DNA from: Actinomycetota bacterium
Lineage (GTDB): Bacteria > Actinomycetota > Acidimicrobiia > Acidimicrobiales > Ilumatobacteraceae
Length of the DNA: 64,000 bases
NCBI GenBank assembly: GCA_030645495.1
Contig: JAUSLV010000006.1
Coordinates: 1 to 64,000, forward strand
Direction: 5' to 3'
The notes under the pieces were generated by a model that did not search any database, was not told the DNA's origin, and worked only from the letters and a program-made list of their open reading frames with translations. Positions 1 to 9,112 of the stretch are shown here, one piece after another. Each line of letters starts with the position of its first letter. Position 1 is the first letter of the stretch. The position numbers were made by a program, and so were the translations under genes.

Positions 1-171
1 CTCCGCGCGATCCGGGCGCTACGCGAAGTCCTCGCGCAGCGCCAACAGGACCATGTCCTCACGCTCCGCCGCCACGGCGCCAACTGGGCCTTTATCGGCC
101 GCCACCTCGGCGTCACCCGCCAAGCAGCCATCGCGCGCTACGGCCACTGGGAAGCACCCACACAAAGGTGA
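1..171 (+). CDS. HTH-containing protein, C-terminal fragment
   Basis: Only the last 56 codons are inside the window; the frame is open from base 1 to a TGA at 169-171. The fragment is arginine-rich and contains a helix-turn-helix-like stretch (WAFIGRHLGVTRQAAIARYG) close to the end. That pattern, an aromatic entry followed by IGxxLGVTRQAA, is typical of sigma-factor-like or small regulatory HTH proteins. The rest lies outside the window, so the family and target are unknown. Two palindromes that could be its operators follow at once. Confidence 0.6.
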   Translation, partial: LRAIRALREVLAQRQQDHVLTLRRHGANWAFIGRHLGVTRQAAIARYGHWEAPTQR

Positions 172-172
172 G

Positions 173-213
173 GACGACAACGCCGGTTGTCGTCGCGACA
201 ACGCAGGTTGTCG
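173..213. repeat. Two tandem palindromes, possible operator pair
   Basis: GACGACAAC-gccg-GTTGTCGTC (173-194) is followed by CGACAAC-gcag-GTTGTCG (196-213). The 18-nt cores (176-193 and 196-213) differ at one base and repeat with a 20-bp period, about two helical turns. They lie after the HTH gene and about 65 bp upstream of the TAGGCT box at 278. Tandem dimer-binding sites are likely; hairpins acting as a terminator are the alternative, although no T-tract follows. Confidence 0.5.
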
Positions 214-277
214 ATGTGGAAATGAGGACCTCCCGGGCCCCGACCGAGTGCAGAGCGAACGATGATCCGCGCGGCAC

Positions 278-283
278 TAGGCT
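278..283 (+). promoter_or_regulatory. -10 box TAGGCT, leaderless-type
   Basis: TAGGCT ends 8 nt before the ATG at 292. This supports 292 rather than the upstream in-frame ATG at 262 as the start. Confidence 0.5.
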
Positions 284-291
284 CGGCGGCA

Positions 292-903
292 ATGGACCCG
301 GTGGCGCGTACACAGCGGTTGGCGAAGGCCTTGCGGCTCCTCGGCCCCTTGGTGTTGCTGTTCGCGGTGGTGAATGGCGGTGTGGTCGATGTGCTCGGGC
401 CAGTGACCGTGCTCGGCCTTCTCCTGTACGTCGCCATCATCAGCTCCGGCGCTGCCCGCGCATGGTTCAGCGCAGCAGCAGTGGCGCTTGCGTGCGACGC
501 CATCGCCGCGTGGGTGTCCTGGCAGCACGAGGGCTCCACGGCAGGCGCCGTCGTCATCGCCAGCAGTGGTGCAGCGCTGCTGCTCGCTGTGCTCGGCTGT
601 CGGCATCTGGCCACCTGGTTCGGTGGCCTTCGCCGTTGGACGACAGCGAGCGTGCTCGCCGGCGGCACCGCTCTGGGCCTCGCGATCGTCGCGGGTTACG
701 TCGCTGGACGGCCGATCGAGACCGACGGCCCGATGAGGTACTTCGAAGGGCACGTGCCGGTGAACGCGCTGACGATCGTGGTCATGGTGATCGCGCTTGC
801 AACGTACATCGCCACGTGGCGAGCGTTCGCCGATCTCCGCGTCCGGGTTGACGCGGCCGCCGATCGGGCCACGCTCGACAGGGCGACCGCGACATATGGC
901 TGA
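292..903 (+). CDS. Multi-pass membrane protein of unknown function
   Basis: 203 residues with several hydrophobic segments (roughly residues 18-50, 55-75, 85-105, 118-140 and 165-185), so about five or six membrane helices, and a short charged C-terminus. No catalytic motif or named family is recognised. The start at 292 is chosen because a TAGGCT -10 box ends 8 nt upstream; an in-frame ATG at 262 would add ten residues. The stop overlaps the start of the next membrane protein by 8 bp, so the two are probably co-translated. Confidence 0.65.
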   Translation: MDPVARTQRLAKALRLLGPLVLLFAVVNGGVVDVLGPVTVLGLLLYVAIISSGAARAWFSAAAVALACDAIAAWVSWQHEGSTAGAVVIASSGAALLLAVLGCRHLATWFGGLRRWTTASVLAGGTALGLAIVAGYVAGRPIETDGPMRYFEGHVPVNALTIVVMVIALATYIATWRAFADLRVRVDAAADRATLDRATATYG

Positions 904-1399
904 CGGAACCGGCAAGCGTCCGTTCTGGATGCATCAGCTCGTGGAGTACATCCTCGGCGGGGCGCTGGTGGCCACCGGGATGCAGAGCCCGCAGCCGTTG
1001 GTGCCGTCGGTAGTGGGTGGCGTGATCCTGCTGTACGCGGCGTGCACCAAAGGCGCTGTGTCGGCGTTCCGGCTGATCCACCGCCGCGTGCACCGCGTGT
1101 TCGACCCGGTGCTGATCGGCCTCGAACTCGCCGCCGCGCTGCAGCCCTGGGTCGACGTGCGCAACGACACCCGCGTCGTGATGGTGGGCATCGCGGTCGT
1201 GCACGCGGTCGTGTGGTGGGGCAGCAGCTTCGAAGAGAACGTGCGCCTCACGCGCGACGAGAAGGTCGCGGCCCGCCAGCAGGCAGCGGCGGACGCGCCG
1301 GCGGGCGACCGCAGCACCGAGCTGGGCAAGAAGGCCGGGCGGGCAGTCGGCACGGGTGTGAACATGGTGCGCCGGGCACGGGCCAAGCGAGAATCCTGA
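896..1399 (+). CDS. Small membrane protein of unknown function
   Basis: 167 residues beginning MADGTGKRPFW. Hydrophobic stretches near residues 15-32, 36-55, 70-85 and 95-112 suggest three or four membrane helices, followed by a charged, alanine- and arginine-rich cytoplasmic tail of about 55 residues. The start ATG at 896 lies inside the end of the preceding gene (8-bp overlap), which supports translational coupling. The frame is open further upstream, but the overlap start is the natural one. No family recognised. Confidence 0.6.
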   Translation: MADGTGKRPFWMHQLVEYILGGALVATGMQSPQPLVPSVVGGVILLYAACTKGAVSAFRLIHRRVHRVFDPVLIGLELAAALQPWVDVRNDTRVVMVGIAVVHAVVWWGSSFEENVRLTRDEKVAARQQAAADAPAGDRSTELGKKAGRAVGTGVNMVRRARAKRES

Positions 1400-1407
1400 C
1401 CCGCCGG

Positions 1408-1413
1408 TACCCT
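1408..1413 (+). promoter_or_regulatory. -10 box TACCCT, leaderless-type
   Basis: TACCCT ends 6 nt before the ATG at 1420, the start of the 55-aa gene that leads the Nudix operon. Confidence 0.4.
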
Positions 1414-1419
1414 GGTCGC

Positions 1420-1587
1420 ATGGCGTTCGAAGCTCCTGCACCCGATCTCGGCAAGATCCTCTCCGCCTGGGAGGAATTCGAGCGCGGCGAACAGGCTCCC
1501 GGCAAGGTGCTGGCCTCGCTGAAGACCGCCGGCCTGCCCACGGTGCTGCGACAACTGATCGACAGTGGCTGGACCCCTTCCGCCTGA
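1420..1587 (+). CDS. 55-aa hypothetical protein upstream of Nudix hydrolase
   Basis: A small acidic-to-neutral soluble protein (MAFEAPAPDLGKILSAWEEF...) with amphipathic helices. The frame has a TACCCT box 6 nt upstream of the ATG, and its end overlaps the Nudix gene start by 23 bp. That arrangement argues for a real, co-translated small gene. No known domain is visible, and its link to the Nudix enzyme is inferred only from coupling. Confidence 0.5.
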   Translation: MAFEAPAPDLGKILSAWEEFERGEQAPGKVLASLKTAGLPTVLRQLIDSGWTPSA

Positions 1588-2281
1588 GCAGCGCCCCGGC
1601 GGGCAGCAGATCATCAACCGCCCCGCAGCGTGGCGGCCCGGTGTCGGCCCGCCCTGGCCGGTGCCGGCAGCGATCCACGACACCGCGCACGCCATCCGTG
1701 CCCTGATCGCCGAGCCATGGCCCGACGACCCCGATACCAGCCACGACGACCGCCCGGCGGCCGTGCTGGTGCTGCTGGCCGACGGCCCGCGTGGCGCCGA
1801 AGTGCTGCTGACCCGCCGCCCGTGGCACATGCGCACGCACAAGGGCGAGGTTACGTTCCCCGGCGGCAAGCTCGACCCCGGCGAGACCTACGAGCAGGCC
1901 GCGCTCCGCGAAGCGTGGGAAGAAGTGGGCCTGCTGCCCGAAGCCGTGACGGTGGCCGGCCGGTTGCACCCCGTGCGCCCGCTGATCAACAACAACTGGA
2001 TCATGCCGGTGCTCGGGCACATTCCCGAACCGCTGGAACTGGTGGGGCACGCGGCCGAGGTGGACCGCGTGCTCTGGGTGCCGTTGCACGACTTCACCCT
2101 GCCCGGCACCTATCGCGAGGAGTACTGGGACATCGGCTTCGGTGAGCACCCGATCGCGTTCTACGACCTCGACGACGAGACCGTGTGGGGCCTCACCGGC
2201 CGCATCCTGAAATGGCTGCTGGAGGTGGTGTACGACATTCCTGGTCGCACACCACCTTCAGCGAACGAACCGATGCCCTGA
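1565..2281 (+). CDS. Nudix hydrolase, CoA pyrophosphatase-like
   Basis: 238 residues. A complete Nudix box lies at about residues 100-123 (GGKLDPGE...REAWEEVGL), giving the Mg2+-binding REXXEE core. Immediately before it, LLTRRPWHMRTHKGEVTFPGG resembles the NuCoA signature of CoA diphosphatases (H-x-G-x-V-x-FPGG). The likely reaction is cleavage of a nucleotide diphosphate such as CoA or a derivative; the substrate cannot be fixed from sequence. The start is a GTG inside the preceding small gene. The gene converges on the phospholipase gene. Confidence 0.85.
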   Translation: MAGPLPPEQRPGGQQIINRPAAWRPGVGPPWPVPAAIHDTAHAIRALIAEPWPDDPDTSHDDRPAAVLVLLADGPRGAEVLLTRRPWHMRTHKGEVTFPGGKLDPGETYEQAALREAWEEVGLLPEAVTVAGRLHPVRPLINNNWIMPVLGHIPEPLELVGHAAEVDRVLWVPLHDFTLPGTYREEYWDIGFGEHPIAFYDLDDETVWGLTGRILKWLLEVVYDIPGRTPPSANEPMP

Positions 2282-2324
2282 ACCGGGCACCTGGCCGTGC
2301 CGGTTACTGCCGGGGCCGACCGGG

Positions 2325-2813
2325 CTACGGCCCACCCCACAGGCGCACGGCCGTGTAGTACGTCTCGGCCCAGCCGAAGCACGACGGCTGCAGCCACACT
2401 GCCCTGCCTCGGCAGTGCGACTTCATGTCGGCCAGGAACTGCTGATCGACCCGCCGGCGATTGGTGCCGTTCCAGAGGCCCGCGCCGTACCGTCGGTCGA
2501 GCAGCTTGAGGTTGCGGTAGCCGAAGTCGTGCCGCCGGCAGGCCGCACGGAAGTCGAACGACAGGCCGGTGCTGCCCACCAGTGGCGCCGAGCAGTAGTC
2601 GGTGCTCCAGTCGTACCAGCGGTCGCCGGTGCCGGTGTGGGCCACGAACGTGCCGAGCGACACGCTGTACAACTCGTACTGCACGTAGGCCCAGTCGCCG
2701 GCGACAGCGTGGGCGGCGGGGTGAACGGCTGCATGGACAGGGCCGGCAGTGGCCGGCGATAGGACGGTCAGGACACTCGTGACCGCGACGAGCAGTGCGA
2801 ACCGGAGCCGCAT
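2325..2813 (-). CDS. Secreted prokaryotic phospholipase A2
   Basis: 162 residues. A signal peptide occupies about residues 1-28 (MRLRFALLVAV..., Ala-rich cleavage zone). The mature part matches the bacterial/fungal PLA2 family: CSAPLVG...FDFRAACRRHDFGYRN, with the catalytic His95-Asp96 pair and four cysteines (74, 92, 134, 145) able to form two disulfides. It would release fatty acids from phospholipids outside the cell. The start is well defined by an AGGAG ribosome-binding site 7-8 nt upstream. The frame stays open upstream by chance. Confidence 0.88.
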   Translation of the reverse strand: MRLRFALLVAVTSVLTVLSPATAGPVHAAVHPAAHAVAGDWAYVQYELYSVSLGTFVAHTGTGDRWYDWSTDYCSAPLVGSTGLSFDFRAACRRHDFGYRNLKLLDRRYGAGLWNGTNRRRVDQQFLADMKSHCRGRAVWLQPSCFGWAETYYTAVRLWGGP

Positions 2814-2857
2814 GCTCTTCTCCTTCTGACACGCCCGGATGTGGGCGTGAGTCGGAG

Positions 2858-4267
2858 TCAATCGGTTGCGAGCGCCTGCAACAACTTCCACGCGGCAAGC
2901 ACGTGCCGTTCCTCGGTGGTGCGCCCGCCGATCGACACGCGGCAGGCCACCTTGCCGTCGAGCACGGTGCGCGTGAAGAGCGCCTGGCCAGTGGCGTTGG
3001 CTCGCTCGATGAGCGCATCGGTGGCCTCGTCGCCGGTCGTCAGGCGGATGCACAGCAGGTTCAGCGGGTGCGGTGCCACCACCTCGAAGCGATCGTCGGC
3101 CTGCACCAGCTGCACGAGTTGCTGCGTGAGCGCCACGTGCCGGCGGATCATCGCGACCGCGTCGTCGGCGCCGCCGGCGCGGATCGTGAACCACAGCTTC
3201 AACGCGCGGAACCGGCGGCCGAGCGGGATCTGCCAGTCGCGGTAGTCGATCGCCTTGCCGCTCTCGGCCGCCGCGCTGCGCAGGTACTCGGGGAGGATGC
3301 TGAGCGCGCCCAGCAAGGCCACCCGGTCGGCGGTGTAGAACAGGTCGCAATCGAAGTTGACGCCCATCCACTTGTGCGGGTTGGTGCAGTAGCTGTCGGC
3401 CAACTCCAGCCCGTCGTTGATCCAGCGCTGCTCGGGCGCCAGCGCGCCGATGCCGCTCATCGCCGCGTCGACGTGCAGCCACAGCCCGTGCCGCTGCGCG
3501 ATCGCCCCGATCGCCGGCGTGGGGTCGAACGCCATCGACGACGTGGTGCCGCGCGTGCTGCACACCCAGAACGGGGTGAGCCCGGCGGCCCCGTCGGCTT
3601 CGATCAACCGCTCGAGCTCGGCGGGCACCATCGCGTACGCGGCGTCGTGGGGCACGATGCGCAGGTGGTGGGTGCCCACACCGGCGATGCGCAGCCCCTT
3701 CTCGATGCTGCTGTGCGCCTGTGAGGTGGCATAGGCGACGAGCCGGCTGGTGTCGCCGGTGGTGTTGATCTCGCCGCCGGTGATGCGCCAGCGCGCCGCC
3801 AGGATCGACGCGAGGGTGGCCTCGCTGGCCGAGCCGTGGATCACACCGCCACCTGTGGCGCTGGTGGAGCGGAACCGTTGGGGCAGGCCCAGCAGCTCGT
3901 GCATCCAGTCCATCATCAGCGTCTCCACCTCGGTGCAGGCGGGGCTGGTGACCCAGCTCATGCCCTGCACGCCAAGGCCCGCCGCGGCCAACTCGCCGAG
4001 GATCGCCGGGTAGCTGGAGTTGCCCGGGAAGTAGGCCATGAACGACGGGTGCTGCCAGTGGGTGATGCCGGGCATCACCACTCGGTCGAGGTCGGCGAGC
4101 ACGTTCGCGAACGGCTCGGCCGCGGTGGGCGGGTGCTCGGGCAGCGCGGCACGAATGTCGCCGGGCTGCACCTGGCTGGCCACCGGGTAGCGCTCGACCC
4201 CCTCCACGTAGTCGGCGATCCAGTCGATCAGCGCGTGGCCGTGCAGGCGGAAGTCCTCGGGTGTCAC
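2858..4267 (-). CDS. PLP-dependent aromatic-L-amino-acid decarboxylase family
   Basis: 469 residues, usual for group II decarboxylases (tryptophan/DOPA/tyrosine type). Visible PLP residues are His185 ([10 protein letters not shown]), Asp267 (HVDAAMSG) and the Schiff-base Lys299 ([11 protein letters not shown]). The N-terminal [17 protein letters not shown] signature is typical of the aromatic decarboxylases. The product would be an amine and CO2. The GTG start at 4267 is supported by a TAGCGT box 7 nt upstream, although the frame remains open beyond it. The exact amino-acid substrate is not evident. Confidence 0.85.
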   Translation of the reverse strand: MTPEDFRLHGHALIDWIADYVEGVERYPVASQVQPGDIRAALPEHPPTAAEPFANVLADLDRVVMPGITHWQHPSFMAYFPGNSSYPAILGELAAAGLGVQGMSWVTSPACTEVETLMMDWMHELLGLPQRFRSTSATGGGVIHGSASEATLASILAARWRITGGEINTTGDTSRLVAYATSQAHSSIEKGLRIAGVGTHHLRIVPHDAAYAMVPAELERLIEADGAAGLTPFWVCSTRGTTSSMAFDPTPAIGAIAQRHGLWLHVDAAMSGIGALAPEQRWINDGLELADSYCTNPHKWMGVNFDCDLFYTADRVALLGALSILPEYLRSAAAESGKAIDYRDWQIPLGRRFRALKLWFTIRAGGADDAVAMIRRHVALTQQLVQLVQADDRFEVVAPHPLNLLCIRLTTGDEATDALIERANATGQALFTRTVLDGKVACRVSIGGRTTEERHVLAAWKLLQALATD

Positions 4268-4274
4268 GCCGTCG

Positions 4275-4280
4275 ACGCTA
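4275..4280 (-). promoter_or_regulatory. -10 box TAGCGT, leaderless-type
   Basis: On the minus strand TAGCGT ends 7 nt before the decarboxylase GTG at 4267. It fixes that start. Confidence 0.4.
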
Positions 4281-4293
4281 GCCCTGAGGTGGT

Positions 4294-4695
4294 TCAGGCG
4301 GTGGGGTCGCCCTTGTCGCCCTGGTCGTCGGGGGTCGCGTTCATCACGGCGTCGCGGGCGCGGATGCCGATCGACACCCGCCAGGCGATGAAGCCGACGC
4401 CGCCGAACAGCGCGGCGAACACCAAGTACAGGTGCAAGCCACCCTTCGACCTGCTGCCGCAGCCGGGGCGTTCGTTGGTGCCCACGCAATCGCTGATGTT
4501 CTGGTCCTCGGGGAGGAACTCGTTGGCGGCGATGCCGGTGGCCGGTGTCGTGGAGGCCGTGTCGTCGGCGACCGTCACCACCGCGGTGTCGTCGGAGGAT
4601 TGGAACGGTCCGTCGCCGCTGCAGCCGGCGATCGCGAGGCCGAGGGGCAACAGGCCGAGGCCGCCGCGCAGGAGGAGGTGGGTCACCCGTGTCAT
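4294..4695 (-). CDS. Putative lipoprotein with C-terminal membrane helix
   Basis: 133 residues. The N-terminus is a lipoprotein signal peptide with lipobox LAIAGC (Cys25). A Ser/Thr/Asp-rich linker follows, then an aromatic hydrophobic helix at about residues 85-108 ([17 protein letters not shown]) and a charged tail. Having both a lipid anchor and a C-terminal helix is unusual for such a small protein. No domain is recognised. It sits between the decarboxylase and a second lipoprotein on the same strand. Confidence 0.6.
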   Translation of the reverse strand: MTRVTHLLLRGGLGLLPLGLAIAGCSGDGPFQSSDDTAVVTVADDTASTTPATGIAANEFLPEDQNISDCVGTNERPGCGSRSKGGLHLYLVFAALFGGVGFIAWRVSIGIRARDAVMNATPDDQGDKGDPTA

Positions 4696-4746
4696 GGGTC
4701 CACATCGTCGCAGCGGAACGCGCGCTTTACACCGCGACGGCGGAGC

Positions 4747-5217
4747 TCAGTCGCCGATGCCACCCTCGGTGAGTGCCGCCCACGTGTTCACGCCCACCTG
4801 GCCGTCGACGGTGAGGCCCCTGGAGGCTTGGAACGCACGCACGGCGGCGTCGGTGTCGCTGCGGAACTCGTTGTCAACGGTGCACGGGAAGCCCAGCACG
4901 GTGAGGCGCTCTTCGATCGTCTGCACGTACCCGTGGTCGTCGCAGTCGCCGAGGCGCACGTTGTCGTCCCATGCCGCGGGCGTGCGGCGGCAGGTGAACG
5001 CGGTGGTGGGCGTTGCCGACGCCGTCGTGGACGGTGCAGTGGTGGTGGCCCCGCCGGAACCGGCGATGGTGGTGGACGGCGTGGAGGATGTGGAATCGCC
5101 CGCGGCGGTGATCGCCGCGCCGGGGGAGTGCGAGTCGCTGCTGCAGGCCCCGAGAGTGAGCAGGCCGGAGGCGACGGCGACGCCCACGGCGACTCGGTGG
5201 AGGATGTTGCGGTGCAT
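4747..5217 (-). CDS. Lipoprotein with peptidoglycan-binding domain
   Basis: 156 residues from the chosen ATG. A lipobox LTLGAC places the lipidated Cys at about residue 25, followed by a Thr/Ser/Ala-rich linker of about 50 residues. The C-terminal 75 residues form a PG_binding_1-type domain ([16 protein letters not shown], then [18 protein letters not shown] and a final W). It probably sits on the outer face of the membrane and binds the cell wall. An in-frame ATG at 5247 would lengthen the signal peptide by ten residues; the shorter start gives a canonical lipoprotein signal. Confidence 0.75.
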   Translation of the reverse strand: MHRNILHRVAVGVAVASGLLTLGACSSDSHSPGAAITAAGDSTSSTPSTTIAGSGGATTTAPSTTASATPTTAFTCRRTPAAWDDNVRLGDCDDHGYVQTIEERLTVLGFPCTVDNEFRSDTDAAVRAFQASRGLTVDGQVGVNTWAALTEGGIGD

Positions 5218-5319
5218 AGAGCAAGTTGACCAGATCCTCGTGTTCATGGCTACTCATTCCTGTCGGCGCAGTACTCACTGTGCGACGCATGGATATGACC
5301 GTCCGCCACGATCACCGCC

Positions 5320-5325
5320 TACCAT
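5320..5325 (+). promoter_or_regulatory. -10 box TACCAT for guaA, leaderless-type
   Basis: TACCAT ends 7 nt before the guaA ATG at 5333, and no Shine-Dalgarno sequence is apparent. Confidence 0.45.
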
Positions 5326-5332
5326 CCACGGA

Positions 5333-6877
5333 ATGGTGCGAACACACACGGTCCTGGTGGTCGACTTCGGGGCGCAGTACGCGCAGCTGATCGCGCGGCG
5401 TGTCCGCGAACTCAACGTGTACTCCGAGATCGTGCCGCATCGCATCACCGCTGCCGAGGTGTCGGCCAAGCAGCCGTCGGCGATCATCCTCTCGGGCGGC
5501 CCCAAGAGCGTGCACGTGGACGGCGCCCCGTCGCTCGACCCGGCGATCTACGACCTCGGCATCCCGATCCTGGGCATCTGCTACGGCGTACAGCTGATCG
5601 GCCAGCAGTTGGGCGGCACGGTGGGCCGTGGCCTGCGTGGCGAGTACGGGCGGGCCAAGGCCACGCTGGTGGGCGAGTCGGCCCTGCTGGCCGGGCTGCC
5701 GGCCGAGCAAGACGTGTGGATGAGCCACTTCGACGCGGTGACGGTGGTTCCCGAGGGGTTCGTGGCCACGGCAACCACCCCAGATGCCCCGGTGGCCGCG
5801 ATGGAGCACGTGGAGCGTGGCATCTACGGCGTGCAATGGCATCCCGAGGTAGTACACACCCCGTTCGGCATGCAGGTCCTGCAGCGCTTCCTGCACGACC
5901 TGGCCGGCTGCGAACCGAACTGGACGATGGGCTCGATCATCGACGAGCAGGTGGCCGTGGTGAAGGCCCAGGTGGGCACCGGCCGGGTGATCTGCGCGCT
6001 CAGCGGTGGCGTGGATTCGGCGGTCGCCGCAGCGTTGGTGCACAAGGCGATCGGCCACCAGCTGGTGTGCATCTACGTCGACACCGGGCTGATGCGCCTC
6101 AACGAATCCGACCAAGTGGTGGAGACGTTCAAGCGCAACATGGGCATCGAGCTGATCCACGTCAGCGCCGGCCCGCGTTACTTCGAAAAGCTCGCCGGGG
6201 TGGTGGAACCCGAGCAGAAGCGCAAGATCATCGGTGAACTGTTCGTGCGCATCTTCGAAGAGCACACCGGCGGGCTCAGCGACGCGAAGTATCTGGTGCA
6301 GGGCACCCTCTACCCCGACGTGATCGAAAGTGGTGGCGCCGATGGCACCGCCGCGGTGATCAAGAGCCATCACAACGTGGGTGGTCTGCCCGACGACATG
6401 ACGCTCGAACTGGTCGAGCCGCTGCGCGACCTGTTCAAGGACGAGGTGCGCAAGCTGGGCAAGGAACTCGGCCTGCCCGACGAGATCGTGCTGCGCCAGC
6501 CGTTCCCCGGCCCCGGGCTGGGGGTGCGCATCCTCGGTGAGGTCACTCCCGAGCGCGTCACCACCCTGCAACTCGCCGACGCGATCGTGCGCGACGAGAT
6601 CCACAAGGCCGGGCTCGAGCGCGAGCTGTGGCAGAGCTTCGCCGTGCTGGCGGCCGACGTGCGCTCAGTGGGTGTGATGGGCGACGAACGCACCTACGCC
6701 CACCCGATCATCATCAGGGCCGTGACCAGCGACGACGCGATGACGGCCGACTGGGCGCGGCTGCCGTACGGGCTGCTGGAGACGATGTCGAACCGGATCA
6801 TCAACGAGGTGCCGGGCGTCAACCGGGTGGTGTACGACGTCACGTCGAAACCGCCGGGAACGATCGAATGGGAGTAG
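5333..6877 (+). CDS. guaA: GMP synthase (glutamine-hydrolysing)
   Basis: 514 residues, full length for GuaA. The N-terminal class I amidotransferase has Cys83 ([10 protein letters not shown]) and the His-Glu of GVQWHPEV. The ATP pyrophosphatase domain has the PP-loop SGGVDS, and the C-terminal dimerisation domain ends KPPGTIEWE, the family's invariant tail. It converts XMP to GMP using ATP and glutamine in purine synthesis. The open frame runs about 1.5 kb further upstream, antisense to other genes; the ATG at 5333 is chosen from homology ([16 protein letters not shown]) and the TACCAT box. Confidence 0.98.
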   Translation: MVRTHTVLVVDFGAQYAQLIARRVRELNVYSEIVPHRITAAEVSAKQPSAIILSGGPKSVHVDGAPSLDPAIYDLGIPILGICYGVQLIGQQLGGTVGRGLRGEYGRAKATLVGESALLAGLPAEQDVWMSHFDAVTVVPEGFVATATTPDAPVAAMEHVERGIYGVQWHPEVVHTPFGMQVLQRFLHDLAGCEPNWTMGSIIDEQVAVVKAQVGTGRVICALSGGVDSAVAAALVHKAIGHQLVCIYVDTGLMRLNESDQVVETFKRNMGIELIHVSAGPRYFEKLAGVVEPEQKRKIIGELFVRIFEEHTGGLSDAKYLVQGTLYPDVIESGGADGTAAVIKSHHNVGGLPDDMTLELVEPLRDLFKDEVRKLGKELGLPDEIVLRQPFPGPGLGVRILGEVTPERVTTLQLADAIVRDEIHKAGLERELWQSFAVLAADVRSVGVMGDERTYAHPIIIRAVTSDDAMTADWARLPYGLLETMSNRIINEVPGVNRVVYDVTSKPPGTIEWE

Positions 6878-6923
6878 GTGCGCCATCGCACCCCGGTGCT
6901 CCGCAATGCATTCGTAACATTGC

Positions 6924-6929
6924 TAGACT
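6924..6929 (+). promoter_or_regulatory. -10 box TAGACT, leaderless-type
   Basis: TAGACT ends 9 nt before the ATG at 6939 of the NlpC/P60 gene. An alternative GTG at 6933 would sit too close to the box. Confidence 0.45.
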
Positions 6930-6938
6930 GCCGTGGTC

Positions 6939-8039
6939 ATGTCCTCCCCTCGCCGGCTCCCGCTGCTGCTGACCGCAGCCGCACTGCTGGCCGCCTTGCT
7001 CGGCGGCCCGCAGGTGGTGACGGCCGACGGCGTCGGCTCGGCGCAGCGCAAGGTCGACGCGATGCTTCAAGAGCTCGAAGACCTCGCCGACGCGATGGGC
7101 CAGATCGACGAGGACTACGGCGAGGCCGAGGAGCGCCAGGCCGAACTCGAGGTCGAGGTTGCCGCGTCGCAGGCCAAGATCGACGAGCTGAACGCGCAAC
7201 TCGGCGATGTGGAGAACGTGTTGGCGCAGATCGCCCTCGATCGTTACACCAGTGGCGACACGTTGACGCTCAGCCCGATCTTCTCCGACGCCGACACGTA
7301 CAGCAAAGCCGAGCAGACCGCCGCGCTGTCGCTGGTGGCCATCGATGTCGGGCAGACCGATCTCGACGGTCTGCACGCGGTGGCCGACGAGCTGGTCGAC
7401 GTGAAGACTCGGATGGAGCGCAACCAGGCCGAAGCCGCCGAGCTGCTGACCACGCTCGACGACAAGCGCGACGCCTACGCCGAACTGGAAGACGTGTACA
7501 CCTCCAAGCTCGCGAAGGCGAAGAAGGAACTGGGCGAGGCCAAGTTCAAGGCCGAGCAGGATCGAAGGGCGCGGGCCGCCTCGGCCAAGCGGGCGAAGGC
7601 CGCCGCGGCGACCACGAAGAGCGCACCGCGGGGTGGCGGTTCGGGCGCGAGCGCTGCGGCCGTCAGCTATCCGGCGCCGTCGGGCAAGGCCGGCATCGCG
7701 GTGAATGCCGCATTGAGCCAGCTGGGTGTGCCCTACAAGTTCGCGACGGCCACTCCGAACCCGAACGGTGCATTCGATTGCTCCGGGCTCACCTGGTGGG
7801 CGTGGGCGCAGGCCGGCGTGTCGCTGCCAAGAACCAGCCGCACGCAGTACAACGCCGTCACGCACGTGCCCACCGACCAGGCCCAGCCGGGCGACCTGAT
7901 CTTCTACTACTCGCCGATCGGCCACGTGGGCCTGTATCTCGGCAGCGGCCAGATGGTGCATGCCCCGGAACCGGGCACCACGGTCAGCGTCACCGTCGTG
8001 CACTGGAACAAGGTGGTCGGCGTCGGCCGACCCCGCTGA
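6939..8039 (+). CDS. Secreted NlpC/P60 peptidoglycan endopeptidase with coiled coil
   Basis: 366 residues, in the style of mycobacterial RipA/RipC. A signal peptide covers residues 1-30. A long charged coiled coil (about 32-220, with repeated E/A/K heptads) is followed by an Ala/Lys/Gly linker. The NlpC/P60 domain fills the last 110 residues, with catalytic Cys281 (FDCSGLTWW), His329 (IGHVGLYLG) and His341 (MVHAPEPG). It would cut the D-Glu-diaminopimelate bond of stem peptides during cell separation. The coiled coil probably auto-inhibits or mediates partner binding. Confidence 0.9.
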   Translation: MSSPRRLPLLLTAAALLAALLGGPQVVTADGVGSAQRKVDAMLQELEDLADAMGQIDEDYGEAEERQAELEVEVAASQAKIDELNAQLGDVENVLAQIALDRYTSGDTLTLSPIFSDADTYSKAEQTAALSLVAIDVGQTDLDGLHAVADELVDVKTRMERNQAEAAELLTTLDDKRDAYAELEDVYTSKLAKAKKELGEAKFKAEQDRRARAASAKRAKAAAATTKSAPRGGGSGASAAAVSYPAPSGKAGIAVNAALSQLGVPYKFATATPNPNGAFDCSGLTWWAWAQAGVSLPRTSRTQYNAVTHVPTDQAQPGDLIFYYSPIGHVGLYLGSGQMVHAPEPGTTVSVTVVHWNKVVGVGRPR

Positions 8040-8079
8040 CACCGCTCACAGGGGCGAGCAGCCACTACGGTTGCCGCTC

Positions 8080-9099
8080 GTGCAAGGTATCGACGCCGAA
8101 CCGGTCACTCGCTGGCTGGTGGAGAACATCCCCGGTGCCGCAGCGCCGTTCACCTTCGACCTGATCGCCGGTGGTCGCTCGAACCTCACGTTCCGAGTCG
8201 CCGACGCGAACGGCGAACGCTACGTGCTGCGCCGTCCACCACTGGGCCATGTGCTGGCCACGGCACACGACATGGCGCGCGAGCACCGCATCATCTCCGC
8301 GGTCGGCAGCACCGGCGTGCCCGTGCCGCCGTGCCTGGGGCTGTGCACCGACGAGGCCGTCAACGGTGCGCCGTTCTACGTGATGGGGTTCGTCGACGGG
8401 GTGGTGCTCGACGGTGTCGAGCGAGCCGCGTTGCTGCCGGTGGCGTTGCGCGGTACCGCCGGCAACGATCTGGCCGACGTGCTGGCCGACCTGCACGCGG
8501 TCGACATCGATGCCGTCGGCTTGGGTGACCTGGCCAAGCGCGAGGGCTACGTGGAGCGGCAGGTGAAGCGCTGGAGCATGCAGTGGGAGCAATCGAAGAC
8601 CCGTGAGCTGCCCGCGATCGACGAGGTGGCCCGCCGCCTGCGCGAGCACCAACCGGCGCAGCAGGCGGTGTCGATCGCCCACGGCGACTACCGCTTCGGC
8701 AACGTGTTGGTCGACGTGTCGTCGGGTCGGGTGACCTCGGTGCTCGACTGGGAGCTGTGCACGTTGGGCGACCCGCTCGCCGACGTGGGCTACCTCGGCG
8801 TGTACTGGTTCGATTCAGCGGCATCGAACTTCCGGGCGAACGACCCTACGCCGGCCGGGGGTTTCCCCGCGTACAACGACATCGTCGAGCGTTATGCACG
8901 GCGCACCGGCCTCGACCTGTCGCAGATCGATTACTACGTGGCGTTCGGCTGCTGGCGGTTGGCCGTGATCAGCGAGGGCGTGTACGCCCGCTACCTGAAG
9001 GGCGCGATGGGGCGCCAGGACGACGTGGATGTGTCGTCGTACAAGTCGGCCACCGACGCGCTCGCCGAGCGCGCCCTCGACGCGCTGAGGCGCCTGTGA
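8080..9099 (+). CDS. Phosphotransferase family protein (APH-like, ACAD10/11-type)
   Basis: 339 residues with the aminoglycoside phosphotransferase/choline kinase fold: the Brenner catalytic loop HGDYRFGN and the metal-binding Asp in VLDWELCTLGDPL. This subgroup, common in actinobacteria, resembles the kinase domain of ACAD10/11, which phosphorylates 4-hydroxyacyl-CoA for beta-oxidation. That fits the catabolic genes that follow, but the substrate is inferred. The GTG start at 8080 lies 41 bp after the NlpC gene; an in-frame TTG at 8071 is possible. The dienelactone hydrolase follows 13 bp downstream. Confidence 0.8.
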   Translation: MQGIDAEPVTRWLVENIPGAAAPFTFDLIAGGRSNLTFRVADANGERYVLRRPPLGHVLATAHDMAREHRIISAVGSTGVPVPPCLGLCTDEAVNGAPFYVMGFVDGVVLDGVERAALLPVALRGTAGNDLADVLADLHAVDIDAVGLGDLAKREGYVERQVKRWSMQWEQSKTRELPAIDEVARRLREHQPAQQAVSIAHGDYRFGNVLVDVSSGRVTSVLDWELCTLGDPLADVGYLGVYWFDSAASNFRANDPTPAGGFPAYNDIVERYARRTGLDLSQIDYYVAFGCWRLAVISEGVYARYLKGAMGRQDDVDVSSYKSATDALAERALDALRRL

Positions 9100-9112
9100 A
9101 GGAGATGCTGCG

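Noticed and set aside
173-213. A CRISPR-like repeat pair
   Set aside because: There are only two units, with no spacers and no cas genes; the units are palindromes better explained as protein-binding sites.
3836-5332. The open frame that extends guaA about 500 codons upstream
   Set aside because: It is antisense to the decarboxylase and two lipoprotein genes, has Arg/Pro/His-rich shadow composition, and the GuaA N-terminus plus a -10 box fix the start at 5333.
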